Source: Chromobotia macracanthus
Lineage: Eukaryota > Chordata > Actinopteri > Cypriniformes > Botiidae
Length of the DNA: 64,000 nucleotides
NCBI GenBank assembly: GCA_036877525.1
Contig: JAZGTH010000147.1
Coordinates: 62,001-126,000 of the forward strand
Reading direction: 5' to 3'
Under the pieces are notes generated by a model. The model had not been told where the DNA came from, did no database searches, and saw only the letters and a list, made by a program, of their open reading frames with translations. The translations under genes were made by a program, and so were the position numbers. Shown piece after piece: positions 1-30,100 of the stretch (within the stretch, counting starts at the first letter, position 1; every line of letters starts with the position of its first letter).

Positions 1-3000
1 TCCAGACTCCCAGAAACAAGAACCAGAGCATGAGTTCAGATCCAGACTCCAAGAAACAAGAACCAGAGCATGAGTTCAGATTCAGACTCCAAGAAACAAG
101 ACCCAGAGCATGAGTTCAGATCCAGACTCCAAGAAACAAGACCCAGAGCATGAGTTCAGATCCAGACTCCCAGAAACAAGACCCAGAGCATGAGTTCAGA
201 TCCAGACTCCAAGAAACAAGACCCAGAGCATGAGTTCAGATCCAGACTCCAAGAAACAAGACCCAGAGCATGAGTTCAGATCCAGACTCCAAGAAACAAG
301 ACCCAGAGCATGAGTTCAGATCCAGACTCCAAGAAACAAGACCCAGAGCATGAGTTCAGATCCAGATCAGAAAAAAGACTCCAAGAAACAAGACCCAGAG
401 CATGAGTTCAGATCCAGACTCCAAGAAACAAGACCCAGAGCATGAGTTCAGATCCAGACTCCAAGAAACAAGAACCAGAGCATGAGTTCAGATCCAGACT
501 CCAAGAAACAAGAACCAGAGCATGAGTTCAGATCCAGACTCCAAGAAACAAGAACCCAGAGCATGAGTTCAGATCCAGACTCAAAAAGAAACAAGACAAC
601 CAGAGCATGAGTTCAGATCCAGACTCCAAGAAACAAGACCCAAAGATTAGATAGAAGAAAAAAAGATATAATAATAAAAAAAAAAAGAAGATAAAAAGCA
701 TGAGTTCAGATCAGATCAAAAAGAAAACAAGAACAAATATTCAGATCAGATCAAAAAGAAAAAAAAAAAATATAGATAGATCCAAAAACCATGAGAGATA
801 GCAAACCCAGAGCATGAGTTCAGATCCAGACTCCAAGAAACAAGACCCAGAGCATGAGTTCGATCAACCCAAGAAACAAGAACCAGAGCATGAGTTCAGA
901 TCCAGACTCCCAGAAACAAGAACCAAGACTAGAAGGAGTCAGGATCAAAACAACACGCTCTGACACTAAACCCAGAGCATGAGTTCAGATCCAGACTCCA
1001 AGAAACAAGAACCAAGACTAGAAGAAGTCCAGGATCAAAACAACACCCTGAATAAACCCAGAGCATGAGTTCAGATCCAGACTCCAAGAAACAAGAACCA
1101 AGACTAGAAGAAGTCAGATCAAACAACACGCTTACACTAAACAGAGCATGAGTTCAGATCCAGACTCCAAAAACAAACCAAATTCCTAAAAAACAACATG
1201 AGTTCAGATCCAGACTCCAAAAACAAGAACCAGAGCATGAGTTCAGATCCAGACTCCAAGAAACAAGAACCAGAGCATGAGTTCAGATCCAGACTCCAAG
1301 AAACAAGACCCAGAGCATGAGTTCAGATCCAGACTCCAAGAAACAAGACCCAGAGCATGAGTTCAGATCCAGACTCCAAGAAACAAGAACCCAGAGCATG
1401 AGTTCAGATCCAGACTCCAAGAAAAAACCCAGATGATTATGATAAATAATAGCATGAGTTCAGATCCAGACTCCAAAAACAAAACCAAATGAGTTCAGAT
1501 CAGACTCACAAAGAATTCAAGACTACCAGTGGTTCAGATCCAGACTCAAAACAAGACCAGAATGAGTTCAGATCAGACTCCAAGAAACAAGAACCAGAGC
1601 ATGAGTTCAGATCCAGACTCCAAAAACAAAAACTAAAACAGAGCATGAGTTCAGATCCAGACTCCAAGAAACAAGAACCAAGACTAGAAGAAGTCCAGAT
1701 CTAAACAACATGACAAAACCCAGAGCATGAGTTCAGATCCAGACTCCAAGAAACAAGAACCAAGACTAGAAGAAGTCAGGATCAAAACAACACGCTCTGA
1801 CACTAAACCCAGAGCATGAGTTCAGATCCAACTCAAAAACAAGAACCAAGACTAAAGAAGTCCAGATCAAAAAACACGCTCTGACACTAAACCAGAGCAT
1901 GAGTTCAGATCCAACTCAAAAAAAAAAAACCAAGACTAAAAAGTTCAGATCAAAACAACACGCTCTGACACTAAACCCAGAGCATGAGTTCAGATCCAGA
2001 CTCCAAGAAACAAGAACCAAGACTAGCATGAGTTCAGATCTAGACTCCAAGAAACAAGACCCAGAGCATGAGTTCAGATCCAGACTCCAAGAAACAAGAA
2101 CCAGAGCATGAGTTCAGATCCAGACTCCAAGAAACAAGAACCAGAGCATGAGTTCAGATTCAGACTCCAAGAAACAAGACCCAGAGCATGAGTTCAGATC
2201 CAGACTCCAAGAAACAAGACCCAGAGCATGAGTTCAGATCCAGACTCCCAGAAACAAGAACCAGAGCATGAGTTCAGATCCAGACTCCAAGAAACAAGAC
2301 CCAGAGCATGAGTTCAGATCCAGACTCCAAGAAACAAGACCCAGAGCATGAGTTCAGATCCAGACTCCAAGAAACAAGACCCAGAGCATGAGTTCAGATC
2401 CAGACTCCAAGAAACAAGACCCAGAGCATGAGTTCAGATCCAGACTCCAAGAAACAAGACCCAGAGCATGAGTTCAGATCCAGACTCCAAGAAACAAGAC
2501 CCAGAGCATGAGTTCAGATCCAGACTCCAAGAAACAAGAACCAGAGCATGAGTTCAGATCCAGACTCCAAGAAACAAGAACCAGAGCATGAGTTCAGATC
2601 CAGACTCCAAGAAACAAGACCCAGAGCATGAGTTCAGATCCAGACTCCAAGAAACAAGACCCAGAGCATGAGTTCAGATCCAGACTCCAAGAAACAAGAC
2701 CCAGAGCATGAGTTCAGATCCAGACTCCAAGAAACAAGAACCAGAGCATGAGTTCAGATCCAGACTCCCAGAAACAAGAACCAAGACTAGAAGAAGTCAG
2801 GATCTAAACAACACGCTCTGACACTAAACCCAGAGCATGAGTTCAGATCCAGACTCCAAGAAACAAGAACCAAGACTAGAAGAAGTCCGGATCTAAACAA
2901 CACGCTCTGACACTAAACCCAGAGCATGAGTTCAGATCCAGACTCCAAGAAACAAGAACCAAGACTAGAAGAAGTCCAGATCAAAACAACACGCTCTGAC

Positions 3001-6000
3001 ACTAAACCCAGAGCATGAGTTCAGATCCAGACTCCAAGAAACAAGAACCAAGACTAGAAGAAGTCAGGATCTAAACAACACGCTCTGACACTAAACCCAG
3101 AGCATGAGTTCAGATCCAGACTCCAAGAAACAAGAACCAAGACTAGAAGAAGTCCAGATCAAAACAACACGCTCTGACACTAAACACAGAGCATGAGTTC
3201 AGATCCAGACTCCAAGAAACAAGAACCAGAGCATGAGTTCAGATCCAGACTCCAAGAAACAAGAACCAGAGCATGAGTTCAGATTCAGACTCCAAGAAAC
3301 AAGAACCAGAGTATGAGTTCAGATCCAGACTCCAAGAAACAAGAACCAAGACTAGAAGAAGTCCGGATCAAAACAACACGCTCTGACACTAAACACAGAG
3401 CATGAGTTCAGATCCAGACTCCAAGAAACAAGAACCAAGACTAGAAGAAGTCAGGATCTAAACAACACGCTCTGACACTAAACCCAGAGCATGAGTTCAG
3501 ATCCAGACTCCAAGAAACAAGAACCAAGACTAGAAGAAGTCCAGATCAAAACAACACGCTCTGACACTAAACACAGAGCATGAGTTCAGATCCAGACTCC
3601 AAGAAACAAGAACCAAGACTAGAAGAAGTCAGGATCTAAACAACACGCTCTGACACTAAACCCAGAGCATGAGTTCAGATCCAGACTCCAAGAAACAAGA
3701 ACCAAGACTAGAAGAAGTCCAGATCAAAACAACACGCTCTGACACTAAACACAGAGCATGAGTTCAGATTCAGACTCCAAGAAACAAGAACCAGAGTATG
3801 AGTTCAGATTCAGACTCCAAGAAACAAGAACCAGAGTATGAGTTCAGATTCAGACTCCAAGAAACAAGAACCAGAGTATGAGTTCAGATCCAGACTCCAT
3901 GAAACAAGAACCAAGACTAGAAGAAGTCCGGATCAAAACAACACGCTCTGACACTAAACACAGAGCATGAGTTCAGATCCAGACTCCAAGAAACAAGAAC
4001 CAAGACTAGAAGAAGTCCAGATCAAAACAACACGCTCTGACACTAAACACAGAGCATGAGTTCAGATCCAGACTCCAAGAAACAAGAACCAAGACTAGAA
4101 GAAGTCCAGATCAAAACAACAGCTCTGACACTAAACACAGAGCATGAGTTCAGATCCAGACTCCAAGAAACAAGAACCAAGACTAGAAGAAGTCAGGATC
4201 AAAACAACACGCTCTGACACTAAACACAGAGCATGAGTTCAGATCCAGACTCCAAGAAACAAGAACCAAGACTAGAAGAAGTCAGGATCTAAACAACACG
4301 CTCTGACACTAAACCCAGAGCATGAGTTCAGATCCAGACTCCAAGAAACAAGACCCAGAGCATGAGTTCAGATCCAGACTCCAAGAAACAAGAACCAGAG
4401 CATGAGTTCAGATCCAGACTCCCAGAAACAAGAACCAAGACTAGAAGAAGTCAGGATCTAAACAACACGCTCTGACACTAAACCCAGAGCATGAGTTCAG
4501 ATCCAGACTCCAAGAAACAAGAACCAAGACTAGAAGAAGTCCGGATCTAAACAACACGCTCTGACACTAAACCCAGAGCATGAGTTCAGATCCAGACTCC
4601 AAGAAACAAGAACCAAGACTAGAAGAAGTCCAGATCAAAACAACACGCTCTGACACTAAACCCAGAGCATGAGTTCAGATCCAGACTCCAAGAAACAAGA
4701 ACCAAGACTAGAAGAAGTCCGGATCTAAACAACACGCTCTGACACTAAACCCAGAGCATGAGTTCAGATCCAGACTCCAAGAAACAAGAACCAAGACTAG
4801 AAGAAGTCCAGATCAAAACAACACGCTCTGACACTAAACACAGAGCATGAGTTCAGATCCAGACTCCAAGAAACAAGAACCAGAGCATGAGTTCAGATCC
4901 AGACTCCAAGAAACAAGAACCAGAGCATGAGTTCAGATTCAGACTCCAAGAAACAAGAACCAGAGTATGAGTTCAGATCCAGACTCCAAGAAACAAGAAC
5001 CAAGACTAGAAGAAGTCCGGATCAAAACAACACGCTCTGACACTAAACACAGAGCATGAGTTCAGATCCAGACTCCAAGAAACAAGAACCAAGACTAGAA
5101 GAAGTCAGGATCTAAACAACACGCTCTGACACTAAACCCAGAGCATGAGTTCAGATCCAGACTCCAAGAAACAAGAACCAAGACTAGAAGAAGTCCAGAT
5201 CAAAACAACACGCTCTGACACTAAACACAGAGCATGAGTTCAGATCCAGACTCCAAGAAACAAGAACCAAGACTAGAAGAAGTCAGGATCTAAACAACAC
5301 GCTCTGACACTAAACCCAGAGCATGAGTTCAGATCCAGACTCCAAGAAACAAGAACCAAGACTAGAAGAAGTCCAGATCAAAACAACACGCTCTGACACT
5401 AAACACAGAGCATGAGTTCAGATTCAGACTCCAAGAAACAAGAACCAGAGTATGAGTTCAGATTCAGACTCCAAGAAACAAGAACCAGAGTATGAGTTCA
5501 GATTCAGACTCCAAGAAACAAGAACCAGAGTATGAGTTCAGATCCAGACTCCATGAAACAAGAACCAAGACTAGAAGAAGTCCGGATCAAAACAACACGC
5601 TCTGACACTAAACACAGAGCATGAGTTCAGATCCAGACTCCAAGAAACAAGAACCAAGACTAGAAGAAGTCCAGATCAAAACAACACGCTCTGACACTAA
5701 ACACAGAGCATGAGTTCAGATCCAGACTCCAAGAAACAAGAACCAAGACTAGAAGAAGTCCAGATCAAAACAACACGCTCTGACACTAAACACAGAGCAT
5801 GAGTTCAGATCCAGACTCCAAGAAACAAGAACCAAGACTAGAAGAAGTCAGGATCAAAACAACACGCTCTGACACTAAACACAGAGCATGAGTTCAGATC
5901 CAGACTCCAAGAAACAAGAACCAAGACTAGAAGAAGTCAGGATCTAAACAACACGCTCTGACACTAAACCCAGAGCATGAGTTCAGATCCAGACTCCAAG

Positions 6001-6445
6001 AAACAAGACCCAGAGCATGAGTTCAGATCCAGACTCCAAGAAACAAGAACCAGAGCATGAGTTCAGATCCAGACTCCAAGAAACAAGAACCAGAGCATGA
6101 GTTCAGATTCAGACTCCAAGAAACAAGACCCAGAGTATGAGTTCAGATCCAGACTCCAAGAAACAAGAACCAGAGTATGAGTTCAGATCCAGACTCCAAG
6201 AAACAAGAACCAAGACTAGAAGAAGTCCAGATCAAAACAACACGCTCTGACACTAAACACAGAGCATGAGTTCAGATCCAGACTCCAAGAAACAAGAACC
6301 AAGACTAGAAGAAGTCCAGATCAAAACAACACGCTCTGACACTAAACACAGAGCATGAGTTCAGATCCACACTCCAAGAAACAAGAACCAAGACTAGAAG
6401 GAGTCAGGATCTAAACAACACGCTCTGACATTAAACACAGGGCAT
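1..6445. repeat. Minisatellite array A (40-bp and ~89-bp units)
   Basis: Tandem array of a 40-bp unit (core catgagttcagatccagact followed by ccaagaaacaagacccagag) mixed with a longer unit of about 89 bp that adds a segment with caagactagaagaagtc and aacacgctctgacac. Units from about 2000 on are highly uniform, while 360-2000 contains many degenerate, A-rich or shortened units. A block of about 1.65 kb is duplicated in tandem (see findings). The array ends about 500 bp before the first visible exon of gene 1, so it probably lies in a gene 1 intron or just upstream. Short open frames inside it are a by-product of the repeat. No gene is supported here. Confidence 0.95.
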
Positions 6446-6952
6446 GTCAGGATCCTGGAGATATAATCAAGAAAGATTCAAGACAGAGAGCCAGGAACCT
6501 GACACCATGTTGACTGAAGACAGGTCACAGATGGTTTTGGTGTATGCTCCCATTGCAAAATAATTTGGGGTCATTATATAGAACCTGTACATTTTCCCTG
6601 CAGGGCCCATTTTCAGCCCATTTCATACTCCAATGGGCCTCATACAAATGTTGACTGGATCCTGCAGCACAGACAAACCAGCAGTTGAAAAGTAAAACAA
6701 ACAAAGTTCACCAACAAAACAAGTGAAAGAAAAAATTATTGCCTGAAACAAAACTGAAAACACAAGAAACAACAGCCAAAAATTCTGTTAATGTTGAAAT
6801 AGTTGAAAATAGTTAATCATGTTAAAAAGTGATTACAGAACAACTGATCTCTTTAAGTTGATGTTATTTTTCCTGAAAATAATGTCACAGACTTTCATTA
6901 CATTTATTAAGAGCATTTGAATGATTCATTACACTTTGTTTTTGTGTTTCAG

Positions 6953-23942
<16,990 letters not shown>

Positions 23943-23950
23943 TCAACAAT

Positions 23951-24349
23951 GAGAGAAGAACATCAGACTCATCACAAACACTCATGAGCTCTGACACGCT
24001 GAGAGATCAGTGATCTTACAGTGAGAGAAGAACATCAGACCCATCACAAACTCTCATGAGCTCTGACACGCTGAGAGATCAGTGATCTTACAATGAGAGA
24101 AGAACATCAGACTCATCACAAACACTCATGAGCTCTGACACGCTGAGAGATCAGTGATCTTACAATGAGAGAAGAACATCAGACTCATCACAAACTCTCA
24201 TGAGCTCTGACACGCTGAGAGATCAGTGATCTTACAGTGAGAGAAGAACATCAGATCCATCACAAACACTCATGAGCTCTGACACGCTGAGAGATCAGTG
24301 ATCTTACAGTGAGAGAAGAACATCAGATTTATCACAAACTCTCATGATC
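23951..24349 (+). repeat. 72-bp tandem repeat in gene 1 3' UTR
   Basis: Five full copies and one partial of a 72-bp unit starting gagagaagaacatcagactc at 23951, 24023, 24095, 24167, 24239 and 24311. Each copy contains ctgacacgctgagagatcag. The array begins 9 nt after the gene 1 stop codon, so it probably lies in the 3' UTR. Confidence 0.9.
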
Positions 24350-24785
24350 ACCTCTTTGTTTTCACTTTGAGTTGAAAATTGCTGTAAATATGTTCAGGAT
24401 ATGTGTAAGTGTGTGACATCACCTTTGCTTTGTATTAATGTAATGTTGATTTGATTTATCTCTTTGATTTATCTGATGATTTATCTTGTTTGACAATCAG
24501 CACTGTAACCATGTTTTCACCACTGGAGTTGTAAGACCTTTTAAAAATGTTTTAAATGCTTAATTTCTAAAGATTTCTTTAAGATTGTATTGAAATGGCT
24601 ACTGACATTTATTTAGAGAAACAACAACCACAACTGTAATGAACTTTCAATTCATTTCTGCACTATTTACTGTCAGATGTTCTACATGATATTATACATC
24701 CAGCAGTCAGATATTTCTGAATATTAGCTGGACAGGTAAACAGGTGAGATGTGTGCTTGTGTTACTCTGAGGTGTGTAAAAGTAA

Positions 24786-24791
24786 AATAAA
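24786..24791 (+). terminator. Candidate polyadenylation signal, gene 1
   Basis: AATAAA about 845 nt after the stop codon, followed 25-45 nt later by GT/T-rich sequence (cagtatttttgtccatgttt). It is the first good canonical hexamer after the tail exon. Confidence 0.45.
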
Positions 24792-25139
24792 AACAAGTCA
24801 GTATTTTTGTCCATGTTTGTATTTATCTGGTGAGGAGTGATGTCAGCAGGATCAGAGGGTCAGTGTTGCATGATGAAACCCCTGTAGTCTATCTGTTCAT
24901 TTCATGGCAAGAAAGCACAGTTGGATGGTAAGGTGACTTTATATATGATATAAATAATCAGATTAAATAATCAGATATAAATATCCTACACATTGATTGT
25001 GAATGAGTTGATGTACACAACATGAAGAATGGTTTCTAAAGCTCATATCAGATAGTTATTCTCATTTGAACACCTGCTGTCAAAGTGAAACTAAATGATC
25101 GTACTGATTTAACTACATAATGAACATATTCAAGATCAA

Positions 25140-25695
25140 TTGATCAAAGAGATCAATCAGCACACAGTTCATATATTCTAACTGTTTTCCTTGTAAACTT
25201 TACAGTAAGCTTTACACTAAACTTTACAGTAAACATTGCAGTAAGCTTTACACTAAACTTTACAGTAAACATTACAATAGACTTTACACTAAATTTACAG
25301 TAAACATTACAGTAGGCTTTACAGTAAACATTTGCTTACATTGTTCATCTAAACAGTCTTACTTATTCACATGGTTGTTAATTACAAGAATCAACTTGTA
25401 TGGAAAATGTTTCATGTTAGTGTAAGATTCACATTAAAAATGAAAAATAATGTGCAAAAATAATTAGCCTCTTTAATATATTCAATATATTTTTTCATTA
25501 ATAAATAAATGAAGATGCAGTGTAATTACAGTTAAAAAAAAGTGTGTGTTTTCTTGAAAACAGACAGCAGAGATGTGTGAAATGGATTCTGCCTGTGTTT
25601 GACTGTGAGGTTTCATTAACAGTCAGGAATATCTGTTACATTTATCTGACTTCAAAATCTGAGATCAAAATGATAAAGTTCAGAATTATCTGCAG
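25140..25695. repeat. Duplicated intergenic block, copy 1
   Basis: Matches 63480-64000 in order and detail: gagatcaatcagcacacagt, a run of TTTACAGTAAAC-type repeats, atggttgttaattacaagaa, gtgtaagattcacatt, and caggaatatctgttacattt. It lies 1.2 kb after gene 1; the second copy follows the relic third gene. It supports tandem duplication of a unit including gene and flank. Confidence 0.85.
25195..25335 (+). repeat. Short TTTACAGTAAAC tandem repeats
   Basis: Several imperfect copies of tttacagtaaac, tttacactaaac and attacagtaagc. A shorter version is at about 63550-63575 in the second copy of the block. Confidence 0.8.
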
Positions 25696-25849
25696 GATTT
25701 TTAGCCTCTAATAACAAACATTCAGTTTGATCACGTGTTGATCAGTTTCAGCTGAGAGTTTGTGGTACACATTTGGTGTGTCTAGAAATGTCTTAACTGG
25801 CTATTAACAGTGAATTATTAAAACTGTGAATTAATGATAGACATGCAGG

Positions 25850-26003
25850 CGTTCCCGTAGATCTGTTGGTAGATCATTGTGTTAGCAGCGCAAATGTTGT
25901 GGGTTTGATTCTCAGGAAACACGTACTGACAAAATGTATAACTTTAATGTACTGTAAGTTGCTTTGGATAAAAGCTTCTGCGAATTGAATAAATGTAAAT
26001 GTC
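25850..26003 (+). mobile_element. tRNA-derived SINE
   Basis: The head shows degenerate RNA polymerase III boxes: gtagatctgttggtagatca (A-box region) and gtgggtttgattctc (B box). The body runs through cactgaca-like and taatgtactgtaagttgc to the tail gctttggataaaagcttctg. The same element is present on the minus strand at 55715-55843 in better condition. This is a tRNA-headed teleost SINE with the usual V-SINE/LINE-type tail, not a functional tRNA gene. Confidence 0.75.
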
Positions 26004-26464
26004 TCTTAGTGTCGTCTTTCTGTCTGAACTTTTAAAATTTCTGATATGAAAACTATATTCTGTTATATTCTGATATTTCTGATACAGTTAAATGATGTTA
26101 TGTTGTGTTCATCATATTAAGATATTTTATATTCTGAAACGATGGTTTAAAGTTTAAAACAAACAAACATTGATTTTTGAGTATTTGGTTAACTGTAACT
26201 CTGTATTGTTGACCAGAAGTGATCTGAAATATCAGTTCAGAGATATTGTTAACACACATTTAAAGCCTGTATGAAAGCTGGATTCACACACACCTGGCAG
26301 TCATTCCACAGAAACAACAGATTTCACAGTAACTGAAGCTCAATAATGCAGCATTGTGTCATGACAAGTCCATCAAAATTTTTATTCAGGCAGCTCTGAG
26401 ATCTGATCAGTCTGTAGTGACGGCCGCGTCAGTCCATGTTTTCATTTGGTGCTTTGTGTCAGAA

Positions 26465-26580
26465 CATGGTGTTTGGATCCTGACATCTCTGTCAGGTTCA
26501 GTCTTGGGTCTTGGTGTTTGGATCCTGACATCTCTGTCAGGTTCAGTCTTGGTTCTTGGTGTTTGGATCCAGACACTGGA
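26465..26580 (+). repeat. 45-bp tandem repeat
   Basis: Roughly two and a half copies of a 45-bp unit beginning gtttggatcctgacatctct (26471, 26516, 26561). It shares tcttggttcttg and gatcctgac with the reverse complement of array A, but not enough to call them homologous. Confidence 0.75.
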
Positions 26581-27056
26581 TGGTTTCAGCTTCTGTGTCC
26601 TGTGCTCTTCTGTCAGTCTCTGTCACTTTGGGTTGGTGTTGTTTTGTCTTGTGGTTGGAGTCTTGGCACCAGTGCTTCATATTTTGGTGTGTGTTCTCTG
26701 TTCTGTGCCAGTTCACTGCTGGTGATTTTACATTGTGTTTGTGTGTTTTTTTCCCCAGAATTTCACTGCACATCAGTTGAGTCTTCACCCTCTTCATACT
26801 CAAGCTGAGCACTTAGATCTTTATGTTGGACAGTTCTTGATGTTTTAAGAGTCATGTTCTGTTTCAGAGTAGAACTTGTAGAAATACTTTCATAATGACG
26901 TTTTCCACTTAATCAGATCCGGTCTGTCTGGATCCACAGAACTCATTTTCTATTATTAGAAAGAAAACAAAACAGGTTTCAACAAATCATCATGAACCAG
27001 AAGACTCATTTAGACCTGCACTTGGACCTTTACAAGCCAAAGAGATGATTGTATAC

Positions 27057-27060
<4 letters not shown>

Positions 27061-27091
<31 letters not shown>

Positions 27092-27107
27092 TAGATAGAT
27101 AGATAGA
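27061..27107 (+). repeat. (AGAC)n(AGAT)n microsatellite at gene 2 5' end
   Basis: Compound tetranucleotide tract (agac repeats then agat repeats) ending 8 nt before the gene 2 start codon, so it probably lies in the 5' UTR or core promoter. Confidence 0.9.
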
Positions 27108-27114
27108 ATTGAAA

Positions 27115-27166
27115 ATGGACCTGCTTATGTTTATCTTTCTTTCTGCCATTCTGATGATATCAGAAG
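27115..27166 (+). CDS. Gene 2 exon 1: signal peptide
   Basis: ATG in a good context (gaaaATGG) followed by MDLLMFIFLSAILMISEG, a typical hydrophobic signal peptide. The donor gtatgt leaves phase 1, which matches the acceptor of the Ig exon and the usual phase of Ig-superfamily leader exons. The Ig exon lies 10.6 kb away across array C. Because of that distance the link is inferred, but no other leader is seen nearer. Confidence 0.7.
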
Positions 27167-30100
27167 GTATGTCATTTCTCTCTCTTTAAAATTATAGTTT
27201 TACTGCTGTTATTTCTACAGTTACTTACCGTAAAATGCCCAATAAAATACCATGATATTTTTTAACGGTTCATTACTGTAATATGCTCTGCATTATGTGT
27301 ATTATTTTTTGACGTTTAATTTACAGTGATTTATTGTATTGTGGGTAGTTGCAGTATTTTACTGTTTACACAAGAGCAATAGTTCTGCTGTAGCCAAAGA
27401 CTTCCAGCATTTAAGATATTAAAATTGTGTCACTAAACATGTAAAACTCAGCTGCTATAGCAACACTGTTTATCAGCAGTGTGAATAACTGAGAACTGTT
27501 GAGAGAAGTAAAGGAATAACTTATGAGAGCAAGATTTCACCTCACACCTCACTTTTGTTCAGAAATAAATTATGAACTTCTGATTGAATGCTGCGCATGT
27601 ATTCAGCGTGTTATTAAGAAACATCGAGTTATTTCCTCACATCACAGCCGCTTGAGCCACTGCATGACCCTGACCCTGAGTGAGAGTTGAGAGCTGCTGA
27701 TCTGATCATATATCACGACACGTGTAGTTCAGTGAGAACTGCTGATCTGATCATATATCACAACACGTGTAGTTCAGTGAGAACTGCTGATCTGATCACA
27801 TATCACAACACGTGTAGTTCAGTGAGAGCTGCTGATCTGATCATATATCACGACACGTGTAGTTCAGTGAGAACTGCTGATCTGATCATATATCACAACA
27901 CGTGCAGTTCAGTGAGAGCTGCTGATCTGATCACATATCACAACACGTGTAGTTCAGTGAGAGCTGCTGATCTGATCATATATCACGACACGTGTAGTTC
28001 AGTGAGAACTGCTGATCTGATCATATATCACAACACGTGCAGTTCAGTGAGAGCTGCTGATCTGATCACATATCACGACACGTGTAGTTCAGTGAGAGCT
28101 GCTGATCTGATCACATATCACGACACGTGCAGTTCAGTGAGAGCTGCTGATCTGATCACATATCACAACACGTGTAGTTCAGTGAGAGCTGCTGATCTGA
28201 TCACATATCACAACACGTGTAGTTCAGTGAGAGCTGCTGATCTGATCACATATCAAAACACGTGTAGTTCAGTGAGAGCTGCTGATCTGATCACATATCA
28301 AAACACGTGTAGTTCAGTGAGAGCTGCTGATCTGATCATATATCACGACACGTGTAGTTCAGTGAGAGGTGAGAGCTGCTGATCTGATCATATATCACAA
28401 CACGTGTAGTTCAGTGAGAGCTGCTGATCTGATCACATATCACGACACGTGTAGTTCAGTGAGAGCTGCTGATCTGATCATATATCACAACACATGTAGT
28501 TCAGTGAGAGCTGCTGATCTGATCACATATCACAACACGTGTAGTTCAGTGAGAGCTGCTGATCTGATCACATATCACGACACGTGCAGTTCAGTGAGAG
28601 GTGAGAGCTGCTGATCTGATCACATATCACAACACGTGTAGTTCAGTGAGAGCTGCTGATCTGATCACATATTACGACACGTGCAGTTCAGTGAGAGCTG
28701 CTGATCTGATCACATATCACAACACGTGTAGTTCGGTGAGAGGTGCTGATCTGATCACATATCACAACACGTGTAGTTCAGTGAGAGCTGCTGATCTAAT
28801 CACATATCACAACACGTGTAGTTCAGTGAGAGGTGAGAGCTGCTGATCTGATCACATATCACAACACGTGTAGTTCAGTGAGAGCTGCTGATCTGATCAC
28901 ATCACAACACGTGTAGTTCAGTGAGAGCTGCTGATCTAATCACATATCACAACACGTGTAGTTCAGTGAGAGGTGAGAGCTGCTGATCTGATCACATATC
29001 ACAACACGTGTAGTTCAGTGAGAGCTGCTGATCTGATCACATATCACGACACGTGTAGTTCAGTGAGAGGTGAGAGCTGCTGATCTGATCATATATCACA
29101 ACACGTGTAGTTCAGTGAAAGCTGCTGATCTGATCATATATCACGACACGTGTAGTTCAGTGAGAGCTGCTGATCTAATCATATATCACAACACATGTAG
29201 TTCAGTGAGAGCTGCTGATCTGATCATATATCACAACACGTGTAGTTCAGTGAGAGGTGAGAGCTGCTGATCTGATCACATATCACGACACGTGTAGTTC
29301 AGTGAGAGCTGCTGATCTGATCACATATCACGACACGTGCAGTTCAGTGAGAGCTGCTGATCTGATCACATATCACAACACGTGTAGTTCAGTGAGAGCT
29401 GCTGATCTGATCACATATCACAACACGTGTAGTTCAGTGAGAGCTGCTGATCTGATCATATATCACAACACGTGTAGTTCAGTGAGAGCTGCTGATCTGA
29501 TCATATATCACGACACGTGTAGTTCAGTGAGAGCTGCTGATCTGATCACATATCACAACACGTGTAGTTCAGTGAGAGCTGCTGATCTGATCACATATCA
29601 CGACACGTGCAGTTCAGTGAGAGGTGAGAGCTGCTGATCTGATCACATATCACAACACGTGTAGTTCAGTGAGAGCTGCTGATCTGATCATATATCACAA
29701 CACGTGTAGTTCAGTGAGAGCTGCTGATCTGATCACATATCACGACACGTGCAGTTCAGTGAGAGCTGCTGATCTGATCACATATCACGACACGTGCAGT
29801 TCAGTGAGAGCTGCTGATCTGATCACATATCACAACACGTGTAGTTCAGTGAGAGCTGCTGATCTGATCATATATCACGACACGTGTAGTTCAGTGAGAA
29901 CTGCTGATCTGATCATATATCACAACACGTGCAGTTCAGTGAGAGCTGCTGATCTGATCACATATCACGACACGTGTAGTTCAGTGAGAGCTGCTGATCT
30001 GATCACATATCACGACACGTGCAGTTCAGTGAGAGCTGCTGATCTGATCACATATCACAACACGTGTAGTTCAGTGAGAGCTGCTGATCTGATCACATAT

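Larger units (their letters stand above)
24800..27054. other. Intergenic region between gene 1 and gene 2
   Basis: Contains the duplicated block 25140-25695, a SINE (25850-26003) and a short 45-bp tandem repeat (26465-26580). No supported coding exon is seen. The ~123-codon open frames at 26354-26808 follow the GT-rich short repeat and show no recognisable domain. Confidence 0.6.

Noticed and set aside
26461..26600. Inverted copy of array A before gene 2
   Set aside because: Shares only short words (gatcctgac, tcttggttcttg) with the array A reverse complement; the period and most of the unit differ, so homology is not supported by eye.
26354..26812. Protein-coding gene between gene 1 and gene 2
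   Set aside because: Overlapping open frames on both strands follow the GT-rich 45-bp repeats, with no domain, no splice structure and no similarity to neighbours.
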